A stretch of DNA of 49,764 nucleotides from the NCBI GenBank assembly GCA_905236705.1, contig CAJOOZ010000037.1, forward strand, positions 1-49,764. The letters run 5' to 3'. A program made the position numbers and the translations under genes. The notes under the pieces are model-generated. The model was not told where the DNA came from and did not search any database. It was given only the letters and a program-made list of their open reading frames with translations. Shown piece by piece: positions 1 through 7,883 of this stretch; position 1 is the first letter of the stretch; each line of letters opens with the position of its first letter. Origin of the DNA: an uncultured Lachnospiraceae bacterium (GTDB lineage: Bacteria; Bacillota; Clostridia; Lachnospirales; Lachnospiraceae).

Positions 1-93
1 ATTTGCGTCAGCTATGCTGACATATTTCATATGCAAATCCCTGCGCATCCTCGCGGAGCGTATATCTCAGACGGAGATTGAACCCCGTCTGAG
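1..93. repeat. Extragenic repeat, copy A (cut by the window edge)
   Basis: Bases 1-50 match 24805-24854 with a single mismatch; the first 40 bases are identical. The block contains GTCAGC-TAT-GCTGAC and the end of a GGATTTGC/GCAAATCC inverted repeat. It is followed by a 9-bp hairpin at 66-74/85-93. A related hairpin, preceded by a similar sequence, is at 35021-35046. The copy lies 3' of pheS. No coding potential is evident. Confidence 0.8.
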
Positions 94-154
94 ACAAGTT
101 TCCTGCCCCGCCTACGCTTTGCTTAGAGGCGGGGGTCATCTCTGTCTGAGATAT

Positions 155-244
155 CACTCGCAAACCCGCGCTTCGCGCTCTACCGTCTGCGTGGGGTTGG
201 GGTGCAAACACTCGCAAACCCGCGCTTCGCGCTCTACCGTCTGC
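155..244. repeat. Two 36-bp direct repeats
   Basis: Bases 155-190 and 209-244 are identical over 36 bases and separated by 18 bases. Each contains the palindrome GCGCTTCGCGC. Two copies do not make a CRISPR, and no cas gene is in view. They sit in the GC-rich, non-coding stretch 3' of pheS and probably belong to the same mosaic of extragenic repeats as 1-93. Confidence 0.85.
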
Positions 245-263
245 TTCGCAGACTGTTTGCTCG

Positions 264-328
264 TTTGAGTCCGCGAGAAAACCAAATGCCGCTTCGCGTC
301 GCTTGGTTTTCTTCGCTCAGGACTCAAA
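264..328 (-). terminator. Imperfect hairpin over the pheS stop codon
   Basis: AGAAAACCAA (276-285) pairs with TTGGTTTTCT (303-312), and TTTGAGTCC (264-272) pairs with GGACTCAAA (320-328). The stop codon of pheS (324-326) lies in the outer stem. There is no clear U-tract, so this may be a stability or repeat-derived element rather than a true terminator. Confidence 0.5.
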
Positions 329-1361
329 ACTGTTTCAGAAATCTTATATCATTCTCATAGAGCAGGCGCATATCGTCGATTTCGTACTTCAGCAGCGCGA
401 TCCTCTCCAATCCGACGCCAAATGCAAAACCCGAATACTCATTCGGATCGATGTTGCTCATTTCCAGCACATGGGGATGAACCATACCGCATCCGAGAAT
501 CTCGATCCAGCCCTCGCCCTTACAGAAACGGCAGCCTTTGCCTCCGCATTTGAAACAGGATACATCCACTTCCGCACTGGGCTCGGTAAACGGGAAATGA
601 TGAGGTCTGAATTTCACCCTGGTATCCTCACCGAACAGCTCTTTGGCAAAGACGGACAGCGTACCCTTCAGGTCGGCAAAGGTAATATGTTTATCAATGA
701 CCAGACCTTCAACCTGATGGAAGGAGGGGGAATGTGTCGCATCCACCTCGTCGGAACGGAATACCCTGCCGGGAGCGATCATACGGATCGGCAGTTTGCC
801 TTTTTCCATCTCATGAACCTGCGTGGAAGACGTCTGGGTCCGCAGCAGGATATCGCCGTTGATGTAGAAAGTATCCTGCTCATCCTTGGCCGGATGATCG
901 GCCGGTATGTTCAGAGCCTCAAAATTGTAATAATCGCGCTCCACTTCCGGACCTTCCACAACTTCATAGCCCATCCCGATAAAGATGTCCTCCACCTCTT
1001 TCAGTGCACGCATATTCGGATGGACATGACCTACATTCATATTCTCCGCAGGCAGGGTGACATCAATCGTTTCCTTGGCCAGTCTGGCATCTCTGATATG
1101 TGCCTCCATCCTGCTTCTGGCCTCTTCCAATACCTTTTCGATCTCACTTCTGGTCTCATTGACCAGCGCCCCGATCCTGGGCCTGTCCTCAGGCGCTACA
1201 TCCTTCATGCCCTTTAAGATCTCGGTCAGTGCACCCTTTTTTCCCAGCTGGCTGACCCTGACCTCGTTCAACTGCTCCGGTGTCTTACTGGCTCTGATCT
1301 GCGCCAGTGCCTCCTCTTTGATCTGTTCCAGTTTTTCTTTCATAAATCCTGTATTCTCCAT
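324..1361 (-). CDS. pheS: Phenylalanine-tRNA ligase alpha subunit
   Basis: 345 aa, the usual length. PheS forms the catalytic half of the (alpha-beta)2 enzyme that charges tRNA-Phe in the cytoplasm. The N-terminal ~85 residues form the predicted coiled-coil arm. The class II core follows, with motif 2 around FRSDEVDATHSPSFHQ and motif 3 near GFAFGVGLERIALLKY. A Cys-rich CFKCGGKGCRFC stretch common in Firmicute PheS is present. pheT normally follows directly and would lie beyond base 1 of the window, but here at least 320 bases of repeats come after the stop. The start was taken at 1361; no strong Shine-Dalgarno is visible, and an internal Met (MKEKLEQ, residue 7) is an alternative start. Confidence 0.97.
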   Translation of the reverse strand: MENTGFMKEKLEQIKEEALAQIRASKTPEQLNEVRVSQLGKKGALTEILKGMKDVAPEDRPRIGALVNETRSEIEKVLEEARSRMEAHIRDARLAKETIDVTLPAENMNVGHVHPNMRALKEVEDIFIGMGYEVVEGPEVERDYYNFEALNIPADHPAKDEQDTFYINGDILLRTQTSSTQVHEMEKGKLPIRMIAPGRVFRSDEVDATHSPSFHQVEGLVIDKHITFADLKGTLSVFAKELFGEDTRVKFRPHHFPFTEPSAEVDVSCFKCGGKGCRFCKGEGWIEILGCGMVHPHVLEMSNIDPNEYSGFAFGVGLERIALLKYEIDDMRLLYENDIRFLKQF

Positions 1362-1448
1362 TCTTTCATAACGATTCCGGATTCTCCGCCGTCAATCGTT
1401 CCGGATACATCGTTCCTGCCGTTTTGGCAGAATCCATTTCCGCTAACG

Positions 1449-1477
1449 AGTATATCACACATTTCACTGATTGTGAA
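1449..1477 (-). promoter_or_regulatory. Candidate pheS promoter
   Basis: Minus-strand TTCACA (1472-1477), a 17-base spacer and TATACT (1449-1454). It lies just after the yihY stop. The leader is about 80 bases, too short for the T-box often found before pheST in Firmicutes; no T-box motif was seen. Confidence 0.6.
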
Positions 1478-1480
1478 TGA

Positions 1481-2353
1481 TTAACTCTCTCCCGAATCCT
1501 GTTTTTTCATCCATCGTCTTTCCCTTCTCCTGGCAGCCAGCTTTTGAAACGTCTCCAGCAGAAAGCGGTTGAGCGCAGCTCCCAGCAGGATCAGATAAAA
1601 GATCAGATACATCCACAGCATCCCCACCACCACCGTGGTCAGACTGCCATAGGTATTGCTGCCCATTACGCGATTGACATAGACGGAAAAGATCCAGGAG
1701 GAAAAATACCAGGCCAGTGCCGAAAAAACAGCGCCCGGCAGTTCCCAGTGAAATTTATTTTTGGCATTGGGAAGATACGTGTAAAGTGTGGTAAAGAGCA
1801 GGACCAAAACCCCTATCACAAAGATCAGTCTGACGGAAACCAGAAAATCAAACATCGGTTTAACGGCCGGAAACGCCCCCACCAGAAGATCCCTGATCCG
1901 GTGCGCAAAGACAACGCCCACCAGAAGAATCAAAATGATCCCAAGCATGGCAAGGGTATACAGCGCCGCCCGAAAACGCAGCACAAAATAGTTCCTTCGT
2001 TCTTCCACCTCAAAGATCACATTCAGTCCACGCATCAGGGACAAGGTCCCCTTGGCTGCCGACCAGATGGTAAATGCAAGTGTAATGGAAAACACAACGC
2101 CGGAGGTGGAGTACAGATCCTGAATGATATTGTCAAGGATATCATACATCTCATCCGGCATCACTGTTGCCGCCGCATTCAAAAGCGTTTCCTGCTGGAT
2201 CGGTGTAAAGGGAAGAAAAGACAACAGAACCATGACCATCGGGATCAGGGATAAAAAAGTAAAAAAAGCGGTGCTTGAGGCATAAGCACCAATGTGATCG
2301 TCCGTGACCTTTTTACTAAAGTTCTCTAATATCTTAATCAGCTTTGCGACCAT
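1481..2353 (-). CDS. YihY/virulence factor BrkB family membrane protein
   Basis: 290 aa from the chosen start. Multi-pass inner-membrane protein with about six hydrophobic segments and the family hallmarks: HIGAYASSTAFFTFLSLIP near the N-terminus and the YGSLTTVVVGMLWMYLIF block near the C-terminus. The tail is basic (AARRRERRWMKK). This family was once called ribonuclease BN; its function is not established. The open frame extends upstream to 2488, but that part overlaps the probable 6S RNA at 2376-2556. I therefore start at the ATG at 2353 (MVAKLIKILENF, family-like); the ATG at 2374 is the alternative. It is probably transcribed by read-through from the 6S promoter. Confidence 0.88.
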   Translation of the reverse strand: MVAKLIKILENFSKKVTDDHIGAYASSTAFFTFLSLIPMVMVLLSFLPFTPIQQETLLNAAATVMPDEMYDILDNIIQDLYSTSGVVFSITLAFTIWSAAKGTLSLMRGLNVIFEVEERRNYFVLRFRAALYTLAMLGIILILLVGVVFAHRIRDLLVGAFPAVKPMFDFLVSVRLIFVIGVLVLLFTTLYTYLPNAKNKFHWELPGAVFSALAWYFSSWIFSVYVNRVMGSNTYGSLTTVVVGMLWMYLIFYLILLGAALNRFLLETFQKLAARRRERRWMKKQDSGES

Positions 2354-2375
2354 GTCACTACCCGCTTTACACATA

Positions 2376-2556
2376 GAAACCCCTGAATACCGCCCCCATA
2401 TTTTGACTCCTAGCACACATGCCAGGTGGGTAACCGCAACCTGTGCTTCTGCCGTCCTCCGACCACGTAGGTAAGGCGTGACATCCACAAGGCAATATAG
2501 GAATCCCGTTTAAAGTAATTGTAGGTTCAAAATAATGAGAAACCGACATTCAGGTT
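2376..2556 (-). ncRNA. ssrS: Probable 6S RNA
   Basis: About 180 nt behind a consensus promoter (2563-2591), starting near A2556. Its ends are complementary: CCTGAAT near the 5' end pairs with ATTCAGG near the 3' end. Further in, ATTTTGA pairs with TCAAAAT and CCTA with TAGG. This gives the long closing stem flanking an unpaired centre expected of 6S RNA, which mimics an open promoter and binds sigma70-type RNA polymerase. The identification rests on architecture, length and remembered resemblance to clostridial 6S sequences; a covariance search would settle it. Confidence 0.72.
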
Positions 2557-2562
2557 AAGAAC

Positions 2563-2591
2563 ATTATACAAGATATGCTGTGTATTCGCAA
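2563..2591 (-). promoter_or_regulatory. Promoter of the 6S RNA
   Basis: Minus-strand TTGCGA (2586-2591), 17-base spacer, TATAAT (2563-2568). Predicted start is the A at 2556, two bases before the first stem of the RNA. There is no reading frame at the start, consistent with an RNA gene. Confidence 0.8.
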
Positions 2592-2618
2592 CTCTTTTTG
2601 TAAGGGCGCCCGTCATAC

Positions 2619-2656
2619 CAAAAAAGGAGAAAGCCGCGCGACTTTCTCCTTTTTCT
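2619..2656 (-). terminator. Strong intrinsic terminator
   Basis: Stem AGGAGAAAG/CTTTCTCCT around a short GC-rich loop, with a T-run on the minus strand and a T-run also on the plus strand, so it could work both ways. It closes the structured stretch at 2657-2895 and probably the pckA transcript. Confidence 0.82.
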
Positions 2657-2895
2657 CAAACCGGTCTGATGAAAGCCTCCCTGCATGCGCGGGCTGCTTT
2701 TAAAACTCCACCATCCGAAGTCCCATCCTTGGAATAAATATGAACCAAGAGACCTGCGGATCGTGTCTGAACCGGACGGTTTTACGAAAACCCTCCATTG
2801 GCTCAAATCTATATGAAAAACGATATTGCGGTCTCTGATCTTTCCGCCCGGTTCACACAGGCAGTCAGATCAGAAAGGGAATACCGAGATCCACC
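2620..2895 (-). ncRNA. Candidate structured RNA, or structured pckA 3' UTR
   Basis: No convincing gene; the only open frame is an 80-codon one (2564-2806) without homology I recognise. On the minus strand the sequence is rich in local helices: CTGATCT/AGATCAG enclosing a GCC/GGGC element, GGTTTT-CGT-AAAACC extended by GGA/TCC, CTTGG/CCAAG, and a CCCGCGCATGCAGGG hairpin, all ending in a strong terminator. Size (~250 nt) and setting fit a noncoding RNA. The raiA RNA family, frequent in Clostridia, would be my first model to test; I cannot confirm it. No clear promoter of its own was found. Confidence 0.45.
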
Positions 2896-2906
2896 GGTAA
2901 TCAGTT

Positions 2907-2943
2907 TATAGTGAACGACAAATTATTTTTGTCGTTCACTATA
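2907..2943 (-). other. 16-bp perfect hairpin after pckA
   Basis: TATAGTGAACGACAAA (2907-2922) pairs perfectly with 2928-2943 around a 5-base loop, 10 bases after the pckA stop. No U-tract follows on the minus strand. It may be an mRNA stabiliser or processing site rather than a terminator. Confidence 0.7.
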
Positions 2944-2953
2944 GTAATTTTGA

Positions 2954-4567
2954 TCAAAGCTGGGGACCTGCTGCTACCAGCGCCTTGCCGGCATCATTGG
3001 TCTCATACTTCTTGAAGTTCTTGATGAATCTGCCGGCCAGATCCTTTGCCTTCTCCTCCCACTCGGAAGCGTCTGCATATGTATCACGAGGATCAAGGAT
3101 CTCTGTGGAAACGCCGGGCAGCTCGGTAGGTACTTCGAAATCGAAGTAAGGGATCTTCTTGGTAGGTGCATTCTTGATATCACCGTTTAAGATTGCATCG
3201 ATGATACCACGGGTATCCGGAATAGAGATTCTCTTGCCGGTGCCATTCCAGCCTGTATTAACCAGGTAAGCCTTGGCGCCGCTCTTTTCCATCTTCTTAA
3301 CCAGCTCCTCACCGTACTTGGTAGGATGCAGCTCCAGGAATGCCTGTCCGAAGCATGCAGAGAAGGTGGGAGTAGGCTCGGTGATACCTCTCTCGGTACC
3401 TGCCAGCTTGGCGGTAAATCCGCTCAGGAAATAGTACTGGGTCTGCTCCGGAGTCAGGATGGAAACAGGAGGCAGTACACCAAATGCATCTGCAGACAGG
3501 AAGATTACGTTGTCTGCTGCAGGACCTGAAGAAACGCCGTTTACATTCTTGGCAATATTCTTGATATGCTCAATAGGATAAGATACACGGGTATTCTCGG
3601 TTACGCTCTTGTCAGCGAAGTCGATCTTGCCGGCATCATCAACGGTAACATTCTCAAGAAGCGCATCTCTCTTGATCGCGCCATAGATATCAGGCTCATT
3701 CTCCTTGGAGAGGTTGATAACCTTGGCATAGCAGCCACCCTCGAAGTTGAATACGCCGTTGTCATCCCAGCCGTGCTCATCATCACCGATGAGGAGTCTC
3801 TTGGGATCGGTGGAAAGGGTGGTCTTACCGGTTCCGGACAGACCGAAGAAGATAGCGGTGTGCTTACCTTCCATATCGGTGTTGGCGGAGCAGTGCATGG
3901 AAGCCATGCCATCCAGAGGAAGGAAGTAGTTCATCATGGAGAACAGACCCTTCTTCATCTCGCCGCCGTACCAGGTGTTCAGGATAACCTGCTCCTTGGA
4001 GGTTACATTGAACAGAACTGCGGTCTCGGAATTCAGACCAAGCTCAGCATAGTTGGAAACCTTGGCCTTGGAAGCGTTGTAAACAACGAAATCCGGCTCG
4101 AAGGAAGCCAGCTCATCAGCGGAAGGCTGGATGAACATATTCTTTACGAAATGTGCCTGCCAGGCCACTTCCATAATGAAACGAACTGCAAGGCGGGTAT
4201 CCTTGTTAGCGCCGCAGAAAGCATCTACTACGAAAAGTCTCTTGTTGGAGAGCTCCTCTACTGCAAGCTTCTTGCAGGCATCCCATGCTTCCTTGGTTGC
4301 ACGATGGTTATCGTTGGGATACTCCTCACTGGTCCACCATACTGTGTCATGAGATTTCTCATCATCAACGATGAATTTGTCTTTAGGAGAACGTCCGGTG
4401 TAGATACCGGTCATTACATTAACTGCATCAAGCTCTGTTAACTGACCCTTGTCATAGCCTGTCAGCTCGCTCTTACTCTCCTCTTCATACAACGTCTCAT
4501 AAGAGGGGTTGTACACGATTTCCGTTGCACCTGTGATACCATACTTGGTTAAATCAATTGCTGCCAT
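2954..4567 (-). CDS. pckA: Phosphoenolpyruvate carboxykinase (ATP)
   Basis: 537 aa, full length for the ATP-dependent family. It interconverts oxaloacetate plus ATP with PEP, CO2 and ADP in the cytosol. In anaerobes with a PEP-succinate route it often runs in the carboxylating, ATP-forming direction. Visible motifs: [11 protein letters not shown] near residue 58, the kinase-1a P-loop [11 protein letters not shown] near residue 243, the IGDDEHGW metal-binding block, and [12 protein letters not shown] downstream. The Shine-Dalgarno AAGGAG precedes the ATG. It is monocistronic, with its own promoter at 4662-4690. A citrate synthase is encoded nearby. Confidence 0.98.
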   Translation of the reverse strand: MAAIDLTKYGITGATEIVYNPSYETLYEEESKSELTGYDKGQLTELDAVNVMTGIYTGRSPKDKFIVDDEKSHDTVWWTSEEYPNDNHRATKEAWDACKKLAVEELSNKRLFVVDAFCGANKDTRLAVRFIMEVAWQAHFVKNMFIQPSADELASFEPDFVVYNASKAKVSNYAELGLNSETAVLFNVTSKEQVILNTWYGGEMKKGLFSMMNYFLPLDGMASMHCSANTDMEGKHTAIFFGLSGTGKTTLSTDPKRLLIGDDEHGWDDNGVFNFEGGCYAKVINLSKENEPDIYGAIKRDALLENVTVDDAGKIDFADKSVTENTRVSYPIEHIKNIAKNVNGVSSGPAADNVIFLSADAFGVLPPVSILTPEQTQYYFLSGFTAKLAGTERGITEPTPTFSACFGQAFLELHPTKYGEELVKKMEKSGAKAYLVNTGWNGTGKRISIPDTRGIIDAILNGDIKNAPTKKIPYFDFEVPTELPGVSTEILDPRDTYADASEWEEKAKDLAGRFIKNFKKYETNDAGKALVAAGPQL

Positions 4568-4661
4568 CTTCTAACTCCTTTTCTGTTTATTTTATTTACG
4601 TTGTAAAGCGCCCGAACCCTTGAACCAATCCGGTCAATCAGGCGTTCACTCTCACTTGAAT

Positions 4662-4690
4662 AGTATAGATTTTCCATTGGATAAAGTCAA
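4662..4690 (-). promoter_or_regulatory. pckA promoter
   Basis: Minus-strand TTGACT (4685-4690), 17-base spacer, TATACT (4662-4667), giving a leader of about 90 nt before the pckA ATG. The remaining sequence up to deoC (4754) shows no gene. Confidence 0.78.
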
Positions 4691-4753
4691 GGAATAAATA
4701 TTGTTATGCTTGTTATTTTTTGCCGTTTCCGAGTCATCGGGGCTCTGAAGCGA

Positions 4754-5434
4754 TCAGTGCCATTGAACCTCTTGCTCTTTTTCAAGATCCTGCGCCAGAA
4801 CGCTCACGCCACGTGAGGACCCCAGCCTGTCCGCTCCTGCATCTATCAGGGTTTCCATATCTTCTCTGGTATTGATGCCGCCTGCCGCTTTGATCCTGAC
4901 CGCCGATCCGATATGGTATCTGAAAAGCATGATATCCTCTTTTGTGGCACCGGCGGTCCCGAATCCCGTGGATGTCTTGATGAAATCCGCACCGGCATTG
5001 GTCACGGACCGGCACAGCTCTTTTTTCTCCTGATCCGTCAGATAGCAGGTCTCCACGATCACCTTGAGGATATGGCTGTTGCACTCATGCTTAATGGCCG
5101 TGATCTCCCGCTCCACTCTTGCGATATCACCGTTTTTCACATCTCCTATATTGATGACCATATCAATCTCGTCCGCGCCGTTTTCGAGCGCCTCCCTGGT
5201 CTCAGCCAGCTTCACGGCCGTAGTCTGGTATCCGAGAGGAAAACCGATCACGGTACAGATCCTGAGTCTGTCGCCGTACACCTTGTGCACCCTCTCAACA
5301 TAGGAAGGCGGGATACAAACAGAGGCCGTACCGAATTCAATGGCTTCTTCGCAGAGCTTTTGGATATCCTCCCATGTTGTCACAGCCTTAAGCGCTGTAT
5401 GATCGATCTTTTTCAATATGTCTTTTACATCCAT
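4754..5434 (-). CDS. deoC: Deoxyribose-phosphate aldolase
   Basis: 226 aa, normal for class I DeoC. It cleaves 2-deoxyribose-5-phosphate to acetaldehyde and glyceraldehyde-3-phosphate in deoxynucleoside salvage. The TIM-barrel motifs are intact: IDMVINIGD (catalytic Asp region), ADFIKTSTGF with the Schiff-base Lys, and VRIKAAGGI with the second essential Lys. No other deo genes (deoA, deoB, pdp) are adjacent. A TATAAT hexamer stands at 5471-5476 on the minus strand, but no good -35 accompanies it. Divergent from the citrate synthase. Confidence 0.96.
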   Translation of the reverse strand: MDVKDILKKIDHTALKAVTTWEDIQKLCEEAIEFGTASVCIPPSYVERVHKVYGDRLRICTVIGFPLGYQTTAVKLAETREALENGADEIDMVINIGDVKNGDIARVEREITAIKHECNSHILKVIVETCYLTDQEKKELCRSVTNAGADFIKTSTGFGTAGATKEDIMLFRYHIGSAVRIKAAGGINTREDMETLIDAGADRLGSSRGVSVLAQDLEKEQEVQWH

Positions 5435-5571
5435 TTTTTCACACCCTTTACCGTATTTTTCTCAAATGATTATACTCGCCGGGCAGATAAAAATCCATAT
5501 TTTCCGGTGTTAATATTTTTATAAGAAACTGTGAACGAACTCTGAATGTTTGTTATGTTAACAAAAATCTC

Positions 5572-5601
5572 TTGCGTCCATACTTTCTTTCATGTTATGA
5601 T
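5572..5601 (+). promoter_or_regulatory. Candidate citrate synthase promoter
   Basis: TTGCGT (5572-5577), 18-base spacer, TATGAT (5596-5601), followed by a ~38-nt leader and the ribosome site AAAGGA before the ATG at 5646. Confidence 0.6.
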
Positions 5602-5645
5602 AGGGTGTATTAATGTAATAACGCAATTTAGGAAAGGAAAACAGA

Positions 5646-7013
5646 ATGTCAGAAAACAATGAATTTTCCATGATCACTGATGATATCGTAAAGCTTTCTT
5701 CTCTGTCTAAAGAAGCCGATATGATCGAAACAGACCTTTTTACCAAGTATGATGTAAAAAGAGGACTTCGTGACCTGAACGGAAAAGGTGTACTCGCAGG
5801 TCTTACGACCATTTCTGATGTACGTGCCAATAAAATTGTAAACGGAGAACAGGTACCGATCCCCGGCAAGCTTTTTTACAGAGGATATAATGTTGAGGAT
5901 CTCGTGGCAGGTTTTTCCAGGGATGATCGCTTTGGTTTCGAGGAGGTGACTTATCTGCTCTTGTTTGACTGCCTTCCCGATGAAGACGAACTGAAGAAGT
6001 TCAGACAGCTTCTCGGTTACTACCGTTCGCTTCCCACCAGTTTTGTGCGGGATATCATTATGAAGGCGCCGTCCCAGGATATGATGAACACCCTGGCCAG
6101 AAGTGTGCTGACCCTGTATTCCTATGATGACAGGGCCGATGATACTTCCCTGCCCAATGTACTGCGTCAGTCCCTGCAGCTGATCAGCCTATTCCCGCTG
6201 CTTTCCATTTACGGTTATCAGGCTTATTCACACTATCACGACGGAAAAAGTCTGTATATCCATCAGCCCGTTGCCAGCATGTCGGCAGCCGAGACGATCC
6301 TGCACATTCTTCGTCCCGACTCCTCATTCACACCACTCGAGGCCAAAATTCTGGACATTGCGCTGGTACTTCATATGGAACACGGCGGTGGTAACAACTC
6401 CACCTTTACCACTCATGTGGTGACAAGCTCCCTGACGGATACCTATTCCGTCATTGCGGCTGCCATCGGTTCCCTGAAGGGACCCAGACACGGCGGTGCC
6501 AATATCAAAGTGGTGCGGATGTTCGAAGAGATGATGGCGGAGGTCAGTGACTGGACTGATGAAGAAGAGGTTTCCGATTATCTGAGAAGACTTTTGAATA
6601 AAGAGGCCTTTGACCACGCCGGTCTGATCTACGGTGTCGGTCATGCGGTTTATTCCACCTCCGACCCGAGAGCTGTATTGTTCAAGAGCTATGTGGAAAA
6701 GCTCTCCAAGGAAAAGGGTCTGGAAAAAGAATTCGCCCTCTACTCCATGGTAGAACGTCTTGCTCCTGTCGTCATCGGTGAAGAAAGGCATATCTACAAA
6801 GGCGTTTCCATTAATGTGGACTTCTACTCCGGCTTTGTGTACAAGATGCTGGGGATCCCCGAGCAGCTGTTCACTCCTCTCTTTGCCATTGCCAGGATCG
6901 TCGGCTGGTCCGCTCACCGTATGGAAGAGCTGGCCAACAACGGCAAGATCATACGTCCTGCCTACAAGCCGATTCACGAAGATAAGTCCTACAAAATGCT
7001 TTCCGAGCGATAG
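5646..7013 (+). CDS. Citrate/2-methylcitrate synthase family protein
   Basis: 455 aa. Condenses oxaloacetate and acetyl-CoA (or propionyl-CoA). Key blocks are visible: MEHGGGNNSTF with the first active-site His, GSLKGPRHGGAN, YGVGHAVYSTSDPRA with the second His, and INVDFYSGFVY with the catalytic Asp. It is longer than the ~370-aa bacterial short type because of an N-terminal segment of about 60 residues, common for this clostridial form. No aconitase or isocitrate dehydrogenase is next to it. It probably feeds glutamate synthesis in an incomplete TCA pathway; substrate preference cannot be told from sequence. Its own terminator follows. Confidence 0.93.
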   Translation: MSENNEFSMITDDIVKLSSLSKEADMIETDLFTKYDVKRGLRDLNGKGVLAGLTTISDVRANKIVNGEQVPIPGKLFYRGYNVEDLVAGFSRDDRFGFEEVTYLLLFDCLPDEDELKKFRQLLGYYRSLPTSFVRDIIMKAPSQDMMNTLARSVLTLYSYDDRADDTSLPNVLRQSLQLISLFPLLSIYGYQAYSHYHDGKSLYIHQPVASMSAAETILHILRPDSSFTPLEAKILDIALVLHMEHGGGNNSTFTTHVVTSSLTDTYSVIAAAIGSLKGPRHGGANIKVVRMFEEMMAEVSDWTDEEEVSDYLRRLLNKEAFDHAGLIYGVGHAVYSTSDPRAVLFKSYVEKLSKEKGLEKEFALYSMVERLAPVVIGEERHIYKGVSINVDFYSGFVYKMLGIPEQLFTPLFAIARIVGWSAHRMEELANNGKIIRPAYKPIHEDKSYKMLSER

Positions 7014-7040
7014 TCAACTGATTGTCAACTGAGTTAAAAA

Positions 7041-7070
7041 AAAGACCATGCACTCGTGCATGGTCTTTTT
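7041..7070. terminator. Bidirectional intrinsic terminator
   Basis: AAAGACCATGCA/TGCATGGTCTTT with a CTCG loop; T-runs on both strands. It separates the convergent citrate synthase and SDR genes. Confidence 0.9.
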
Positions 7071-7086
7071 CTTATGCTTCATTTTA

Positions 7087-7848
7087 CTACATTTTACAGG
7101 TCTGTCCACCATCTACATAGATTACCTGACCCGTACAGAAGCTGGAAGCATCCGAAGCAAGATAAATCAGAATACCATCCAGTTCACCTTCACGTCCAAA
7201 GCGACGCATCGGCAATGATGCCTTTTGCGCTTCTGCCATGGGACTGTCAATCGAGCTGGCAGTGAGCTCCGTGGCAAAAACGCCGGGAGCAATGGCATTT
7301 ACATTGATACCCAGTGGAGAAAGCTCACAAGCCAGCGCACGGGTCAGATTGGCGATTGCCGCCTTGCTCGAATAATAGGAAACCGACCCTGCCTCTCCTC
7401 CATGTGAGGCAATGGAAGCAGTATTGATAATGCGTCCACTGCCCTGCTTTTCCATGATACGCGCAGCTTCGCGGCTGGCAATATAAGCGCCCGTTACATT
7501 CGTTTCCATTGCGCGATGCCAGCCCTCAGTCGTAGAATGGAGCAGATCATCCCATACAATGATGCCGGCATTATTACACAGGATATCAAGCCTTCCAAAC
7601 CTGTCAACAACCGCCGCAATGCAGTCAATGATAGACTGTTCATCTGTTACATCACAAGGAATATCGATACATTCAGCACCCAGTTCCTCGACCTGAGCCT
7701 TGGTCTCTTTCAGTTTTTCGACCCGACGCGCCGCTACGGCGACGGAAGCTCCCTGATTGGCAAGCGCCTTTGCAAACTGACGTCCCAATCCGGATGATGC
7801 TCCAATGACAAGAGCAACCTTCCCTGTTAGATCAAAATAGTTCTTCAT
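7087..7848 (-). CDS. SDR family NAD(P)-dependent oxidoreductase
   Basis: 253 aa, a classical short-chain dehydrogenase. It has the Rossmann nucleotide motif as GASSGLG, the NNAG motif, a Ser in the INTASIASHGG strand, and the YxxxK catalytic pair (SYYSSKAAI). The C-terminal GQVIYVDGGQT is typical of FabG/gluconate-5-dehydrogenase-like members. A basic residue at the end of beta-2 (AARRVEKL) hints at NADP(H). Substrate unknown. The start at 7848 is supported by GGAGG; the open frame runs further up to 7887 but overlaps the preceding stop. It lies 35 bases downstream of the FnIII gene on the same strand. Confidence 0.9.
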   Translation of the reverse strand: MKNYFDLTGKVALVIGASSGLGRQFAKALANQGASVAVAARRVEKLKETKAQVEELGAECIDIPCDVTDEQSIIDCIAAVVDRFGRLDILCNNAGIIVWDDLLHSTTEGWHRAMETNVTGAYIASREAARIMEKQGSGRIINTASIASHGGEAGSVSYYSSKAAIANLTRALACELSPLGINVNAIAPGVFATELTASSIDSPMAEAQKASLPMRRFGREGELDGILIYLASDASSFCTGQVIYVDGGQTCKM

Positions 7849-7883
7849 GTTACTTTTTCCTCCATTCGGTTCTCTCTCTCTTA

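Noticed and set aside
155..244. CRISPR-like direct repeats
   Set aside because: Only two copies, 18-base gap, GC-rich palindromic content, and no cas genes.
303..1217. 304-codon open frame opposite pheS
   Set aside because: Antisense shadow of pheS without ribosome site or homology.
2564..2806. 80-codon open frame between the 6S RNA and pckA
   Set aside because: Crosses a strong terminator, has no ribosome site, and the translation has no recognisable pattern; an RNA explanation fits better.
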